From Candidatus Poseidoniaceae archaeon (GTDB lineage: Archaea; Thermoplasmatota; Poseidoniia; Poseidoniales; Poseidoniaceae), in contig CASIAI010000001.1 in assembly GCA_949372655.1 (NCBI GenBank), positions 423,510 through 487,509 on the forward strand: a stretch of 64,000 nucleotides of DNA, given 5' to 3'. Positions 1 through 10,533 of this stretch are shown here, in pieces. Numbering within the stretch: position 1 is the stretch's first letter; every line of letters begins with the position of its first letter. The notes beneath the pieces were generated by a model. It saw only the letters and a list, made by a program, of their open reading frames with translations, was not told the origin of the DNA and ran no database searches. Both the position numbers and the translations under genes were made by a program.

Positions 1-1
1 A

Positions 2-424
2 GAGTGGCCTGATTTACTGCTTATTGATGGTGGTGAGACTCATTTGAAAACAATCAGTAAAGTCTTGGAAAGTAATGAGGTTCTAGGAGAATTTGAACTT
101 GCAGCAATTGCAAAACGTGAAGAGACATTATTCAGGCTAGAAAAGGAGCCAATCATCTTAGATAGAAAGGGACGAGTATTAGTTCACTCGAGAGATGAGG
201 CGCATCGTTTTGTCAATACTTTCCATAGAAAACAGAGAAACCGTGACAAGATAAAAGATCCATTACAGGAAGTCCTTGGACTCGGTGCAAAGAAGATGCA
301 AACTCTATTACGCTATTTTGGGGGTCGTAAAGGTATTGAGCACGCTAGCATCAAAGACCTTCAAACTGTTCCTGGGATAGGAAATTCATTAGCCAAACGA
401 ATACATGAAGCGATTAATAATTAA
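2..424 (+). CDS. uvrC: UvrABC excinuclease subunit C, C-terminal part (5' truncated by window edge)
   Basis: Open frame from base 2 reads EWPDLLLIDGGETHLK..., the UvrC RNase H-like 'LLIDGG' motif, then a C-terminal helix-hairpin-helix (VPGIGNSLAKRI). Confidence 0.85.
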   Translation, partial: EWPDLLLIDGGETHLKTISKVLESNEVLGEFELAAIAKREETLFRLEKEPIILDRKGRVLVHSRDEAHRFVNTFHRKQRNRDKIKDPLQEVLGLGAKKMQTLLRYFGGRKGIEHASIKDLQTVPGIGNSLAKRIHEAINN

Positions 425-3400
425 TCAAAACGTTCGTGGCCTATTTCGGGTATAGGCTTGGTGGGAGCATTAGAATAATCTTTGAATTGCTCTAGGTCAC
501 CATGCATTCCTCCACTATGGAATCCTTGTAAATCTGAGAACTCATTATCACCAATACCAACTTTACTTGCTTGGGCAGACTTCACTACAGCACGCTGTTT
601 CTTGGCTTTTTTCTTTCTCCTACGTCTTCGTATCATAAGGAATAAAAGGGAGATTACAAGAGTCGGATAAATCCAGAATTGAGTAAGAAGATAAACCCAA
701 GAAACTTTGACTCTAAATGAGATAGTGTCCTCAAATTCACCATTTGGTATTGTATAGGTGACTTTTTGTCTACCATCAATTTCTACAATATCTAGATTAC
801 CAGAGGTAGACTTTGCATTCTCCAGGGTAATTCCTTTAGGAAGAGTAATCGAAATCGGGCCACTTAGTTCTGCTCCAAATTCTTCATTAACAGAAGTGTT
901 TCCTGAAAAGGTATAACTCAATTCTGTTTGCTCAGGGTCTGGGAAAGTTACTCCTTCTCCCGAAACTAAACTATTTGATAGAGACGTACCCATTGCTTCA
1001 GCTACATCAGCCATAGGACCTAAAATTAAACTGGACATTGCATTGGCTAGGAAGGAAACCTCTAAGCTTTCCATGTCACCACTAATCATTTCCCCTAAAT
1101 TACCATCTATGTCCAATTTGAATTCGACCATTGGGATTTCCACACTTAGAGTAATTGGTTCATCATCACCGATACTTAGGTCAGGCGCTCCAATTCCTTT
1201 AACCTCAGTTTTAATCTTAAAACCACTCAAATCAACATTTGTTAATGGCGAATCTTCCTGATTTGGTAGTTCCTCTCCAATTTGCTGGATATACGCTGTC
1301 AATACATCGCCAACATTTTTAGAAAAGTCTGTTAATCCATCTTCGGTAAAACTAAAAGATAAATCCTCATCGCAAACATCCATATCTTGGTCTTCTGAAC
1401 AGATACTTTCTGGGCCATCGATAACATGAGGTTCACTCATTCTACTAGCAATATCCAGCCCTAAACGGATTAGGTCTGAAGGTAAAGCCTCCATGTGAAC
1501 TTGGGTTGAACCTGACTGTTCTAAACGATCTAGAGGTACTGTTATTCTGTGAATCGAAAGTTCAGCCTCTAATGCAAAATCAACTGAAACAGATTGTGTC
1601 CACTCATTTATTCTAAATGCTGAAATATCAAAGTCAATAGATGTTGAAATACAAGTTCTCTGCAATGTAGTACATACTACATCGCCTTCCTTGTTATTGA
1701 TTTGATTACGCCAATCATATGGACTAGTTCCAGCAAAAGAAATCTCAGAGTCGGAGTTATTACCAAGAGAATGGGTCAAAATGATACTGTTATTCCCATC
1801 CATAGTTGTAACCCAATTTGGTAAAACAATTTCTAAAGTCAATTCAGCAGGTGGTAAGTTAGCCGGTATTATATCTTTGAGATAATCAGAGGATAATGCA
1901 GTTTCAATAGACAAGCCACTGTTTAATACGCTTTTAAAATCGTTTTCTGTAATGACATCAAGGAACTTTGTTATATTATCATCTTCATTATTTTCTTTCA
2001 GGATATCGATAAGACGCATTGAAAATGGTTGACTAGTTGTTCTCAAGAACACAGGATATTCTTCAGTCATCGCTGAAGGTCCTTTTACACAGAAATGTCG
2101 AACTGCTCCTAATGATTCAGTACATCCCGGCGTTGAATGAGAATAATTCAAACCTCCTGGGGATGAGAGACCATCAGCTAGTGCATCAGAAACCCAATAC
2201 ATCTCATTCATCTCTATTTCTTCGATTCCACCGACTGTTGAAGATATTCCATCTGCAATTGAATCTACAGGGAATTTAGAAGTAAATTCGGTCAAATCTA
2301 CCAATCCATTATGATATGCAAGTCTAATACCATCGGAAGTGATAACAGGTATATTCGCCTTCTCTGTAACGCTCATAAGTGAAATATTCCATTCACTCAA
2401 TATTGAATCATCCAGATAAGCCATCTCAACAACAAAATCTAATGTTGCAGCGGACTCATCTGTTAAATCTAATTTTATCTTTAAATCAAGTGCTTTACTG
2501 GAATTGTCGATACTAACCGTGCTTGTTGATGTCCTTTCACGATTAGCCATAACTACGGAAATTGGAGTCTCTAAGTCGCTAGCTCCTTGAGGAGCATTTC
2601 TATGGTCAATACTCCATTCACCAGCAAAATATGCAGGTGTTCCGGCTCTAGCGGCTATAGTTCCATTATCATCAACAGCCATAATATCTGCATAATCGGG
2701 TGGAGCAAATGAGTAGTTCCCTTGATGACCAGGGATAGTCAATAATGAAAAGTCAGTAGTTATTTCTGCCCCCATAACCAATAAACCTTGATATGTACGT
2801 TCTAAATCAAATTCTGAAGAAGAATTGAGGCTAAATGCACTCTCTGTAAGTTTGATTGTTACAGAAGAGGAAATACAGATTGGAGGCATAAATACATTAT
2901 TTTCAGATGCTCCTTCTGAAGAATATACTGAATCGGAAGTATGGTCTATGGAACAAGGTTCAGTAACTCCCCCTTGGGTTATCGATGAGGTATAACCAGT
3001 ATCTAAATTTTCAACTACACCAAATCCTGATTCCAAAGAAGATTCTAAAGCAGTATTCACTTCTTGTACTAATTGATTTCTAACTGTATTTGTTCCAGCT
3101 CCGGCTGGGGTTTGATCAAAGTTATTTCTAATCAAGTCAGCAGGAATCCCGTCGTCAGAATCTAAACCGTCATTTGCCAACCCGGCATTGACTGAAGCGT
3201 TATTAAGACCTAAAGCAGCTCTATCAAATTCATAGATTGCCCATGTTAAGTCGAGTTTAATATTTCCTGTATCTAATAATTTGAAATCATAAGTTCCATT
3301 CACCCAATCAGGGTGATTTGGAGTTTGGTCATGAGCCGAATTATAATCATCGCAAGCACCACCTTGTGGGGAAAGTGAACAAGAAGTCATTCCATCTGCA

Positions 3401-3498
3401 CTAGCCAGTGGAGCCAAAATTTGCAAAAGTAAGATTGATTGGATTAAAAAAATCATCACTTTTGAACTTCTTCTACTGGTGATTTTCTTACTCGTCAT
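421..3498 (-). CDS. Large exported surface protein, N-terminal signal peptide, C-terminal TM plus poly-basic tail
   Basis: 1025-aa ORF; hydrophobic N-terminus ending ASADG; C-terminal hydrophobic segment followed by RRRRRKKKAKKQR. Confidence 0.75.
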   Translation of the reverse strand: MTSKKITSRRSSKVMIFLIQSILLLQILAPLASADGMTSCSLSPQGGACDDYNSAHDQTPNHPDWVNGTYDFKLLDTGNIKLDLTWAIYEFDRAALGLNNASVNAGLANDGLDSDDGIPADLIRNNFDQTPAGAGTNTVRNQLVQEVNTALESSLESGFGVVENLDTGYTSSITQGGVTEPCSIDHTSDSVYSSEGASENNVFMPPICISSSVTIKLTESAFSLNSSSEFDLERTYQGLLVMGAEITTDFSLLTIPGHQGNYSFAPPDYADIMAVDDNGTIAARAGTPAYFAGEWSIDHRNAPQGASDLETPISVVMANRERTSTSTVSIDNSSKALDLKIKLDLTDESAATLDFVVEMAYLDDSILSEWNISLMSVTEKANIPVITSDGIRLAYHNGLVDLTEFTSKFPVDSIADGISSTVGGIEEIEMNEMYWVSDALADGLSSPGGLNYSHSTPGCTESLGAVRHFCVKGPSAMTEEYPVFLRTTSQPFSMRLIDILKENNEDDNITKFLDVITENDFKSVLNSGLSIETALSSDYLKDIIPANLPPAELTLEIVLPNWVTTMDGNNSIILTHSLGNNSDSEISFAGTSPYDWRNQINNKEGDVVCTTLQRTCISTSIDFDISAFRINEWTQSVSVDFALEAELSIHRITVPLDRLEQSGSTQVHMEALPSDLIRLGLDIASRMSEPHVIDGPESICSEDQDMDVCDEDLSFSFTEDGLTDFSKNVGDVLTAYIQQIGEELPNQEDSPLTNVDLSGFKIKTEVKGIGAPDLSIGDDEPITLSVEIPMVEFKLDIDGNLGEMISGDMESLEVSFLANAMSSLILGPMADVAEAMGTSLSNSLVSGEGVTFPDPEQTELSYTFSGNTSVNEEFGAELSGPISITLPKGITLENAKSTSGNLDIVEIDGRQKVTYTIPNGEFEDTISFRVKVSWVYLLTQFWIYPTLVISLLFLMIRRRRRKKKAKKQRAVVKSAQASKVGIGDNEFSDLQGFHSGGMHGDLEQFKDYSNAPTKPIPEIGHERFD

Positions 3499-3549
3499 GT
3501 ACTACGCTAAGAGAGTGACATTCAAAGCAATTACCCTTGTGAGCACTAT

Positions 3550-4722
3550 ATGAGCGATTCCAAACAGGCCATTTCAAGTGGCATGGCCTTGTTGATTCCT
3601 CTAGAGTTTTCTCCTAAAGTTAAACAAATACTAATTGAAAAGAATCTCTATGAAAATAATCTCCGCCCAAAACGTATCTCTCAAAACTTAGCATTACCTC
3701 TTTGTGGAGATTTCGAAAATATTCGAGATGAGATATGCCAAACAATTCCTGAAATTAAAAATAAAATGATCATTGAGTTACATGCTCTTGAAGTTAATAA
3801 TCCTGATATGATACCTGCACAAATGGTTTTTCATAATGTATCTAGTTGGCTAGAACAAATAAATCACAATCATAAAAAAGAATTACTGTTAGAAAATATC
3901 CCCCAAAAATGGGAATTGCTAGGCGATTTAGCACTACTACCCTCAAACTCCTTTACTCAAAATGAGTGGGTTGTACTTCTATCTCAATGTGAACAATCGG
4001 AAATCCAAAATTTATGGAATTCTATTTGTGAGTCACTAAAGGTTAATCGCCTAGGGCGTCAGCAACCAATCTCTAAGGATTTGATGAGAACATCTCAAGT
4101 GGAATTATTAATTGGAGATCAAGGGTGGGTTGAACTAATTGACTATGGCGTTCATTTTGGATTTGATGCAACTAAAGTGATGTATTCATCTGGCAACGTT
4201 ACTGAACGACATCGTATTGGTAATATCAATATGGAAAATGAAGTTGTAGTAGACGCCTTTGCAGGAATTGGATACTATAGTTTACCGATGCTGGTTAGAA
4301 GTAATGTCAAGCATTTACATGCATGTGAAATAAATTCTAATTCTATCGAATCCTTATTGTGGGGTGCAAAAAAGAATAATGTTTCACAAAAACTTACGAT
4401 TCATGAAGGCGATAATCAAATCACTTTAGCCAAACTAAAAAATAAATCTGATCGTTGTCATCTTGGGATTCTGCCCTCTTCAGAAGGTGTATGGCAACTT
4501 GCATTAGGATGTTTGAAAAAGAAGGGAGGTTGGTTACATATTCATATGAATGTTGAAGAAAAGAAAATACCTTCTTGGATTGAAGAAACGATTTCTAAAC
4601 TAGAACTTATGTCTCAAAAGATGGGTCGTAATTGGACCATAGAAGCAAAACACCTAGAGAAAGTAAAATGGTTTTCACCTCGTATTAGGCACGTCGTTCT
4701 AGATGTTCACTGTACACAATAA
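3550..4722 (+). CDS. TYW2/Trm5-family tRNA methyltransferase or aminocarboxypropyltransferase-like protein
   Basis: VVDAFAGIGYYSLPML...HACEINSNSIESLLWGAKKNNV is a Met_10/TYW2-type SAM-binding core. Confidence 0.75.
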   Translation: MSDSKQAISSGMALLIPLEFSPKVKQILIEKNLYENNLRPKRISQNLALPLCGDFENIRDEICQTIPEIKNKMIIELHALEVNNPDMIPAQMVFHNVSSWLEQINHNHKKELLLENIPQKWELLGDLALLPSNSFTQNEWVVLLSQCEQSEIQNLWNSICESLKVNRLGRQQPISKDLMRTSQVELLIGDQGWVELIDYGVHFGFDATKVMYSSGNVTERHRIGNINMENEVVVDAFAGIGYYSLPMLVRSNVKHLHACEINSNSIESLLWGAKKNNVSQKLTIHEGDNQITLAKLKNKSDRCHLGILPSSEGVWQLALGCLKKKGGWLHIHMNVEEKKIPSWIEETISKLELMSQKMGRNWTIEAKHLEKVKWFSPRIRHVVLDVHCTQ

Positions 4723-4723
4723 T

Positions 4724-7444
4724 TCATTGGAAAGACCCTGGTGGTGGTGGCCCTGATGGCTTTTCAAGTGTAGAATCATCTCCCTCAGCTGCCTCTAATA
4801 TTTGTTCATCACTGTACTGCTGCCAAGGAATTGGTTGTTTGGTTTCTGATTTCTTTTTCACAGCCAAAAATATCGCACCAATAACTCCACCAACTAGGAT
4901 TATTCTGAAAATTAAATCAAACCAAGAGTCCATATTTTCATTATCAGGAAATGGGTCATAATAATTGGCAAGTCCGTCACCATCATCATCATATTTGGCT
5001 TTCGAATCCTTAGGAAATAAGTCTTCATTATCCCCTAGTCCATCACCATCGGTATCATTCCATTCTGACCTATCATCAGGGAATAAGTCGGTATTATCTC
5101 CTATACCATCTACATCTCTATCGAAACATTCTGAAGGGTCTAATGGCCATACATCAGCATTATCGCCACATCCATCACCATCACTATCCAACCACTCTGA
5201 GGGGTCTTGTGGAAAAACATCTGAATTATCTCCAACCGTATCTCCATCGGTATCATTCCATTCAGATGGGTCACTGGCAAACCGGTCACGATTATCTCCG
5301 TAGGAATCATTGTCTAAGTCTGCCCAATCTGTTTCGTCATTAGGGAATAAGTCGATATTATCACCATATCCATCACCATCTGAATCATACCAATCATCCG
5401 GGTTGCTAGGAAATAAATCTGTTTCATCAGAAAAACCATCGCCATCTCTATCAGGACAACCTTCTGGTGAAATTGAGTTCCCTGCTTTATTTGGACAAGC
5501 ATCTCGATTATTACCAAAACCGTCGCCATCAGAATCTAGCCACTCGGAAACATCACTAGGGAAGGCATCAATATTATCTCCAAAACTATCGTTATCTGAA
5601 TCACTACATTCACTAAAATCCATTGGGAAAGCATCGGAGTTATCTCCACAGCCGTCTTTATCACTATCATACCATTCAGTTGGGTCTAATGGGAATTCAT
5701 CTAATCCATCGATAAATCCATCATCATCGGTATCTTCATCAAGAGGATTACTACCTATCTCAGCTTCCTCAGGATTAGGCAGTAAATCGCCGTCCATATC
5801 GAGGTCCTCAATATCTCGACAACCATCTGAGTCATAATCTGCTGAATGGTTTCCAATCATTCCTCTAGGACAATTATCATCTACATCCAAAACGTAGTCG
5901 TTATCATCATCCAAGTCTACATCATCTGTACAACCATCCGAATCGTGGTCGTTTAATAGTTCACTAAATGGGCATGGGTCAATGGCATCATTAAGTCCAT
6001 CTTCATCTGAGTCTCTCTGTTCTTCAGAGCAGCCATCTAAGTCTACTATAGCCCCGGTTTTAGTTGAAGGACACTTGTCAATGCCGTTAGCAATATTATC
6101 TTGATCATCATCTAATTGTTCCCAAGAACATCCGTCTAAATCTACGGGTTTACCATTCTCAGTCCATGGGCATAAATCATAATTATCGATTACTCCATCA
6201 CCATCCGTTTCAGCAAAACCAATACTTTGTATGGCAAAAAAAGAGATGAACTTGTGCATAACTCTAGTTGGGTGGGCTTTATCAAAAAATAAGTATTCAT
6301 CAGGATTAGCTGCTAAAGTCGAAGCACTATTGCAAATTGGTAATGGAAGTAAAGTCGCTGAAGCTGAGCATGCTGAATCTTGAGTATTTAAAATTCCTAA
6401 TGCCATACTATTATCGACGATATCATTGAACAATGTCCAAGCATCGATAAAGTGAATTTCTAATCCTAATTCAAGTGAAATACTTCCTATCAGAGATAAT
6501 AGTTTTTGATTATATGAAATTACTTCGGAGGCTATTGTATTTTGTTGACTCTGACTTCTTCCTAAAATTTCAGGCGTTTTATCTAGTGGAGGTAGATTAG
6601 GCATGATAAATTCTGTAGCACCTGCCGCTGCTAATTCCCTAATGTGTGATTCCATATTGGCAACAATCGTATCGGAATTAGCAGTTCCATAAAGGAAATC
6701 ATTACCTCCTGCCCACAATGAAACTACATCGTTTGAAGGGATTGTTGATTGAACGTTAGCAAGATAATTTGTTATTTGCGTGCCAACATTAGGCAATAAT
6801 AGATAGGAATATCCTGCACCGGTTTGAGAACCACCAAATGCTCGATTATCTCCTTGTTCTAATCCAGAACCGAATGTTGTAGATAAACCATAAGCCTGTG
6901 AAACATATTCAATCCATACTTTTCCATTTGAAAATCTACCTTGCCAGTATGGTGGAACATCAGGTACATTTAGGATAGAGTTTTTGGCATTACCCATATC
7001 ACTTAATGAATCGCCAAATACCAGTAAATTGTTCCTTTGAGGCATTATAGAGTTCTGAAAAACCATGAAAGGAATATCACTATCGCCGACTATTGAGCCA
7101 GATGAATCTAAAATTTGAATAGAGAAAAAGTAAAAGTTTTCACCGCTGAAAAAATATTTAATTTCTAAATTAAACTGTGTTGTAGAGCCTAATACTTGAA
7201 AAATATGTGTACCATTAGCAACAATCTCATCATTGAAATCCTTGACTTCCCAATTACCATAAAGGTCAATACCGAATGGAGAATTAGAGACACTGACACT
7301 TATCGAAACAGATTCATTTGAAAACCAGTCATATTGTGGAACCGAAAGTTCAACATTCGCTGAACGACCACTATCTGCGTTAACAATAGGAGTATTAAGT
7401 TGCAATAGAAGCAACAATAATACCGTAATCACTGCCTTTCGCAT
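4724..7444 (-). CDS. Exported SGNH/GDSL-type lipase/esterase with long thrombospondin type-3 Ca-binding repeat stalk and C-terminal TM
   Basis: LLVFGDSLSDMGNAKN (block I), WAGGNDF (block III), DKAHPTRVMH (block V); then many DSDGDGxGDNxDxFPxDPSEW repeats; C-terminal TM. Confidence 0.85.
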   Translation of the reverse strand: MRKAVITVLLLLLLQLNTPIVNADSGRSANVELSVPQYDWFSNESVSISVSVSNSPFGIDLYGNWEVKDFNDEIVANGTHIFQVLGSTTQFNLEIKYFFSGENFYFFSIQILDSSGSIVGDSDIPFMVFQNSIMPQRNNLLVFGDSLSDMGNAKNSILNVPDVPPYWQGRFSNGKVWIEYVSQAYGLSTTFGSGLEQGDNRAFGGSQTGAGYSYLLLPNVGTQITNYLANVQSTIPSNDVVSLWAGGNDFLYGTANSDTIVANMESHIRELAAAGATEFIMPNLPPLDKTPEILGRSQSQQNTIASEVISYNQKLLSLIGSISLELGLEIHFIDAWTLFNDIVDNSMALGILNTQDSACSASATLLPLPICNSASTLAANPDEYLFFDKAHPTRVMHKFISFFAIQSIGFAETDGDGVIDNYDLCPWTENGKPVDLDGCSWEQLDDDQDNIANGIDKCPSTKTGAIVDLDGCSEEQRDSDEDGLNDAIDPCPFSELLNDHDSDGCTDDVDLDDDNDYVLDVDDNCPRGMIGNHSADYDSDGCRDIEDLDMDGDLLPNPEEAEIGSNPLDEDTDDDGFIDGLDEFPLDPTEWYDSDKDGCGDNSDAFPMDFSECSDSDNDSFGDNIDAFPSDVSEWLDSDGDGFGNNRDACPNKAGNSISPEGCPDRDGDGFSDETDLFPSNPDDWYDSDGDGYGDNIDLFPNDETDWADLDNDSYGDNRDRFASDPSEWNDTDGDTVGDNSDVFPQDPSEWLDSDGDGCGDNADVWPLDPSECFDRDVDGIGDNTDLFPDDRSEWNDTDGDGLGDNEDLFPKDSKAKYDDDGDGLANYYDPFPDNENMDSWFDLIFRIILVGGVIGAIFLAVKKKSETKQPIPWQQYSDEQILEAAEGDDSTLEKPSGPPPPGSFQ
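4965..6215 (-). repeat. Tandem thrombospondin type-3-like repeats (about 22 aa / 66 nt units) inside the GDSL hydrolase
   Basis: Repeated unit FPxDPSEWxDSDGDGxGDNxD; repeat composition also explains the long antisense ORFs here. Confidence 0.85.
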
Positions 7445-7488
7445 AAATGGCCTACAGTCTCAAACTTGAAAGCCCTTCCCCATTATTC

Positions 7489-8520
7489 TTAATCAAAACC
7501 TTCTTCTAAAATTGCAATATTATTACTCATTTCATATGGGTCATTGGTTTCATCAAATAAAACAGCATCTAAAATTATGTTTGACTGCTCATCTAGAGTC
7601 GATGGAGGGTCTATTTGAGTGAGATAAAGCAAAGCACCGATAAGTAAAATCGCCACAATGAAAGCAATTGAAGTAACTACTCTAGTATCAAAGTCATTGA
7701 TTGTATCATAACTTTGTGATTCCAATTCTTCCGAACTAATAGTTCCATATGGGTCTGAGACTCCAATCATTGATACAGATACAATTTGAGCCTCATATAT
7801 TGGCCTACCTGCTGATGAGGCTGGGTTTTGAATATCTTCATCACCGGTAGGGTCATCACTGGTCGGAGTAATTGCGATATTACGAATATGTTGCATACCA
7901 TCACGTACAATTCCAAAAGTCGCATATCCTCCATCATCACGATTTTCTGGGTCGAGGTTGTGTGCTTCTGTTTCTGCAATATACCACTGTGAATCCGCAG
8001 AATCTGGGTCCGCACCTCTAGCCATGCCAATCGCTCCATCAACATGTGATAATTTCTCATGATGTTCTAGGGGAATTGTAGTTCCTGCTCCCCCATTCCC
8101 ACATTCGAGACTGGTGAAGGGGTAAACACCTATTTTCTTACAGGTTGGGTCGCCTGCTTGAGTAACAAAGTCATCTATGACTCTGTGGAAAAATATTCCA
8201 TCATAAATCCCTGCTTCTACATTTTTTATCATGTTAGTAGTAGTAATAGGAGCCCACTGCTCGAATAATTCAAGAATTATAATTCCACTTTCTCTAGAGT
8301 CGCCATGTCCTGTAATATAAGATACTTCGATTGAAATAATTGCATTACCCTCATATGTCTCTTTCATTGGAGTCTCTTCTTCAACCGGACCATCAGTCCA
8401 GGTTTCAGGGTCAATTCCAATCGACCTCCATCCCGGTTCTTCGGTTTGGCCAATCGCTGAAGGGGCTAGGGAAAGCAACAGAAAGTTGAGTACAACTAGT
8501 GTGACAAAGCGGCCTTGCAT
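7489..8520 (-). CDS. Exported, membrane-anchored cyclophilin-type peptidyl-prolyl isomerase
   Basis: GIFFHRVIDDFVTQAGDPT, GAIGMARGADPDSADSQWYI, YATFGIVRDGM cyclophilin motifs; signal peptide; TM near C-terminus. Confidence 0.9.
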   Translation of the reverse strand: MQGRFVTLVVLNFLLLSLAPSAIGQTEEPGWRSIGIDPETWTDGPVEEETPMKETYEGNAIISIEVSYITGHGDSRESGIIILELFEQWAPITTTNMIKNVEAGIYDGIFFHRVIDDFVTQAGDPTCKKIGVYPFTSLECGNGGAGTTIPLEHHEKLSHVDGAIGMARGADPDSADSQWYIAETEAHNLDPENRDDGGYATFGIVRDGMQHIRNIAITPTSDDPTGDEDIQNPASSAGRPIYEAQIVSVSMIGVSDPYGTISSEELESQSYDTINDFDTRVVTSIAFIVAILLIGALLYLTQIDPPSTLDEQSNIILDAVLFDETNDPYEMSNNIAILEEGFD

Positions 8521-8600
8521 GTCGCGACGACAAGTTCCACATCAAAGAATTATATGCAAAAAAGCGTCATACTCTTGACCAAGTAACGATTGGTTCGTAC

Positions 8601-10487
8601 ATGGCAGGGGTTAATTCTGGTGTGGATAAAGAAATCCTAGTCGCAGAAATTGTCTCTGAAACTAACTCAAGTAGAAGAGATTTGAACTTCTCTGCTATTT
8701 CTACTATCGCTGTAGCCATCGTTTTCATACTGCTGGCGATGACTTTTGGTGAGGCGGTTTTCAATAGCATTGACGCTGAAGAAGAATATGAATGGTGGCA
8801 GACTCCACTGCAACTACGTCATGAAATGGATTTACCAATGGATACAATGCGTGCCCAATTACCAGTAAATGGAACTTATGAAGCACTACCATTCACCGAA
8901 TATTTTGTTGAAGTAGACCTACCTACAAGTGAACAAGATGCTGGTGTCCCTGGAGATGCTTTGATGCATGTTGCTCTGTGGCTACCCGATGTTCCTGAAG
9001 GAACAACTGTTCCGGTAATCATGACCATACACCCATACTATGACTTTGGTGGAGAAGGAATAGTTGGAGATGATTCATCGCCAAATACCGTGCCAGATGG
9101 TGGAGTTGGAAAGTGGGTGTATGATACCTTTGTACCTCATGGTTATGCTTTAGCCCAAGCTTCTACATTTGGAACTGGACAATCAACTCACTGCCAAGAT
9201 GTCAAAGGCTTGGGCGAACAGACAGGGATTCAAGCGGTTGTAGAATGGCTTGGAGAACAAGAATGGTCTAATGGCAATGTTGGCCTAATGGGTAAATCAT
9301 ATGCAGGTACAACCAATTGGGAGGCTGCTCAACAACCTTCGGATTATCTCAAAACAATAGTTCCGATCTCAGGGTCGATAGGTGTTCAAGAAATGTTCTA
9401 TCGTAATGGCTCTTCAGAAAGCCGAGCAATGTTGTATGATGCCCTTTATGAAGGCGCTACAACCGATGCTGGAACCGATGATATGAGGATGTGTTCAGAT
9501 GACCTAATTGGGCCACTTAACCCGTTTTCTACTTGGGCTGGAGCTGAATTTGGTGGTGCTGAGTGGAACGATTATTGGGAGGAGCGAAGACACCTTCCGG
9601 ATGTTCTAGAGAATTATCGAGGGAGTGTCTATCTTGTATGGGGTCTTCAGGATTGGAATGTCGACCCATACCATGCTTTTCCAACCTATCAACTGTTGAG
9701 AGATGCTGGAATTAATGCACGTGCAATATCTGGCCAATGGGCACATAATTATCCAGACCAACCAGATAGACATAGTGAATTAGAATCAGGATACGGCAAA
9801 GAAGCATATCCAAATATGAGTCGAATGGATTGGGCTGTTGAGTTATATGAATGGTTCAACTATTATCTCAAAGATATAGGAGAAGAACCTGAACCAATGG
9901 TACAAATTCAAACAAATGATGGAAGATGGCATGTTGAAGAAACATGGCCTCCAGAAGATATGACATGGCTATTACAAGACATTTCAAGTGACTGGAATGG
10001 TGCGAGTGGAACTGTAAACGGACTTGGCTCTTCAGTGACAATTACTAGTGGAATATTTGAAAATGAAACTCATATTTCTGGATTACCTACTCTACATCTT
10101 GATGTTACAACTCAAGCATGTCAAGGTGGACAAATATTTGCTACTATGTTTGATGATACTGCTAACCTGAGACTTGGACACGCTACTATGGACATAAGAT
10201 ATCGAGATGGTGGTTATACGGCAAAAGCAACCGCTCCAGTAAGTCAATACACTATGCTGATGGAGTTTAATCCACTAGATATTGTAATCCCTGCTGGGCA
10301 CTCTCTAAGAATTGAATTAACCGAAACTGGAGAAGATTATCTACCAAGCCCTTGTGCAACAAATCCCTTAGGTGGGCTTACGATAAATGGTGGTGTAATA
10401 GGACTTCCAATAATAGACCGTTCTCCATCTCATGAGGCTTGGTTTGAGGCTCCTCACTGGTGGGACCAACAGCCAATTCCAGCATAA
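8601..10487 (+). CDS. CocE/NonD-family hydrolase (X-Pro dipeptidyl-peptidase S15-like), membrane anchored
   Basis: GKSYAGTTNWEAA nucleophile region; S15-like C-terminal beta domain (ITSGIFENETHISGLPTLHLDVTT...); N-terminal TM. Confidence 0.85.
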   Translation: MAGVNSGVDKEILVAEIVSETNSSRRDLNFSAISTIAVAIVFILLAMTFGEAVFNSIDAEEEYEWWQTPLQLRHEMDLPMDTMRAQLPVNGTYEALPFTEYFVEVDLPTSEQDAGVPGDALMHVALWLPDVPEGTTVPVIMTIHPYYDFGGEGIVGDDSSPNTVPDGGVGKWVYDTFVPHGYALAQASTFGTGQSTHCQDVKGLGEQTGIQAVVEWLGEQEWSNGNVGLMGKSYAGTTNWEAAQQPSDYLKTIVPISGSIGVQEMFYRNGSSESRAMLYDALYEGATTDAGTDDMRMCSDDLIGPLNPFSTWAGAEFGGAEWNDYWEERRHLPDVLENYRGSVYLVWGLQDWNVDPYHAFPTYQLLRDAGINARAISGQWAHNYPDQPDRHSELESGYGKEAYPNMSRMDWAVELYEWFNYYLKDIGEEPEPMVQIQTNDGRWHVEETWPPEDMTWLLQDISSDWNGASGTVNGLGSSVTITSGIFENETHISGLPTLHLDVTTQACQGGQIFATMFDDTANLRLGHATMDIRYRDGGYTAKATAPVSQYTMLMEFNPLDIVIPAGHSLRIELTETGEDYLPSPCATNPLGGLTINGGVIGLPIIDRSPSHEAWFEAPHWWDQQPIPA

Positions 10488-10533
10488 TCTACCATTTAGG
10501 CAGGATTATATGATACTAATATGACGGAAAGTC

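Noticed and set aside
4965-5837. Plus-strand ORFs (Ser/Pro-rich) opposite the GDSL hydrolase
   Set aside because: Antisense shadows of the periodic DSDGDG repeats; no independent coding signal.
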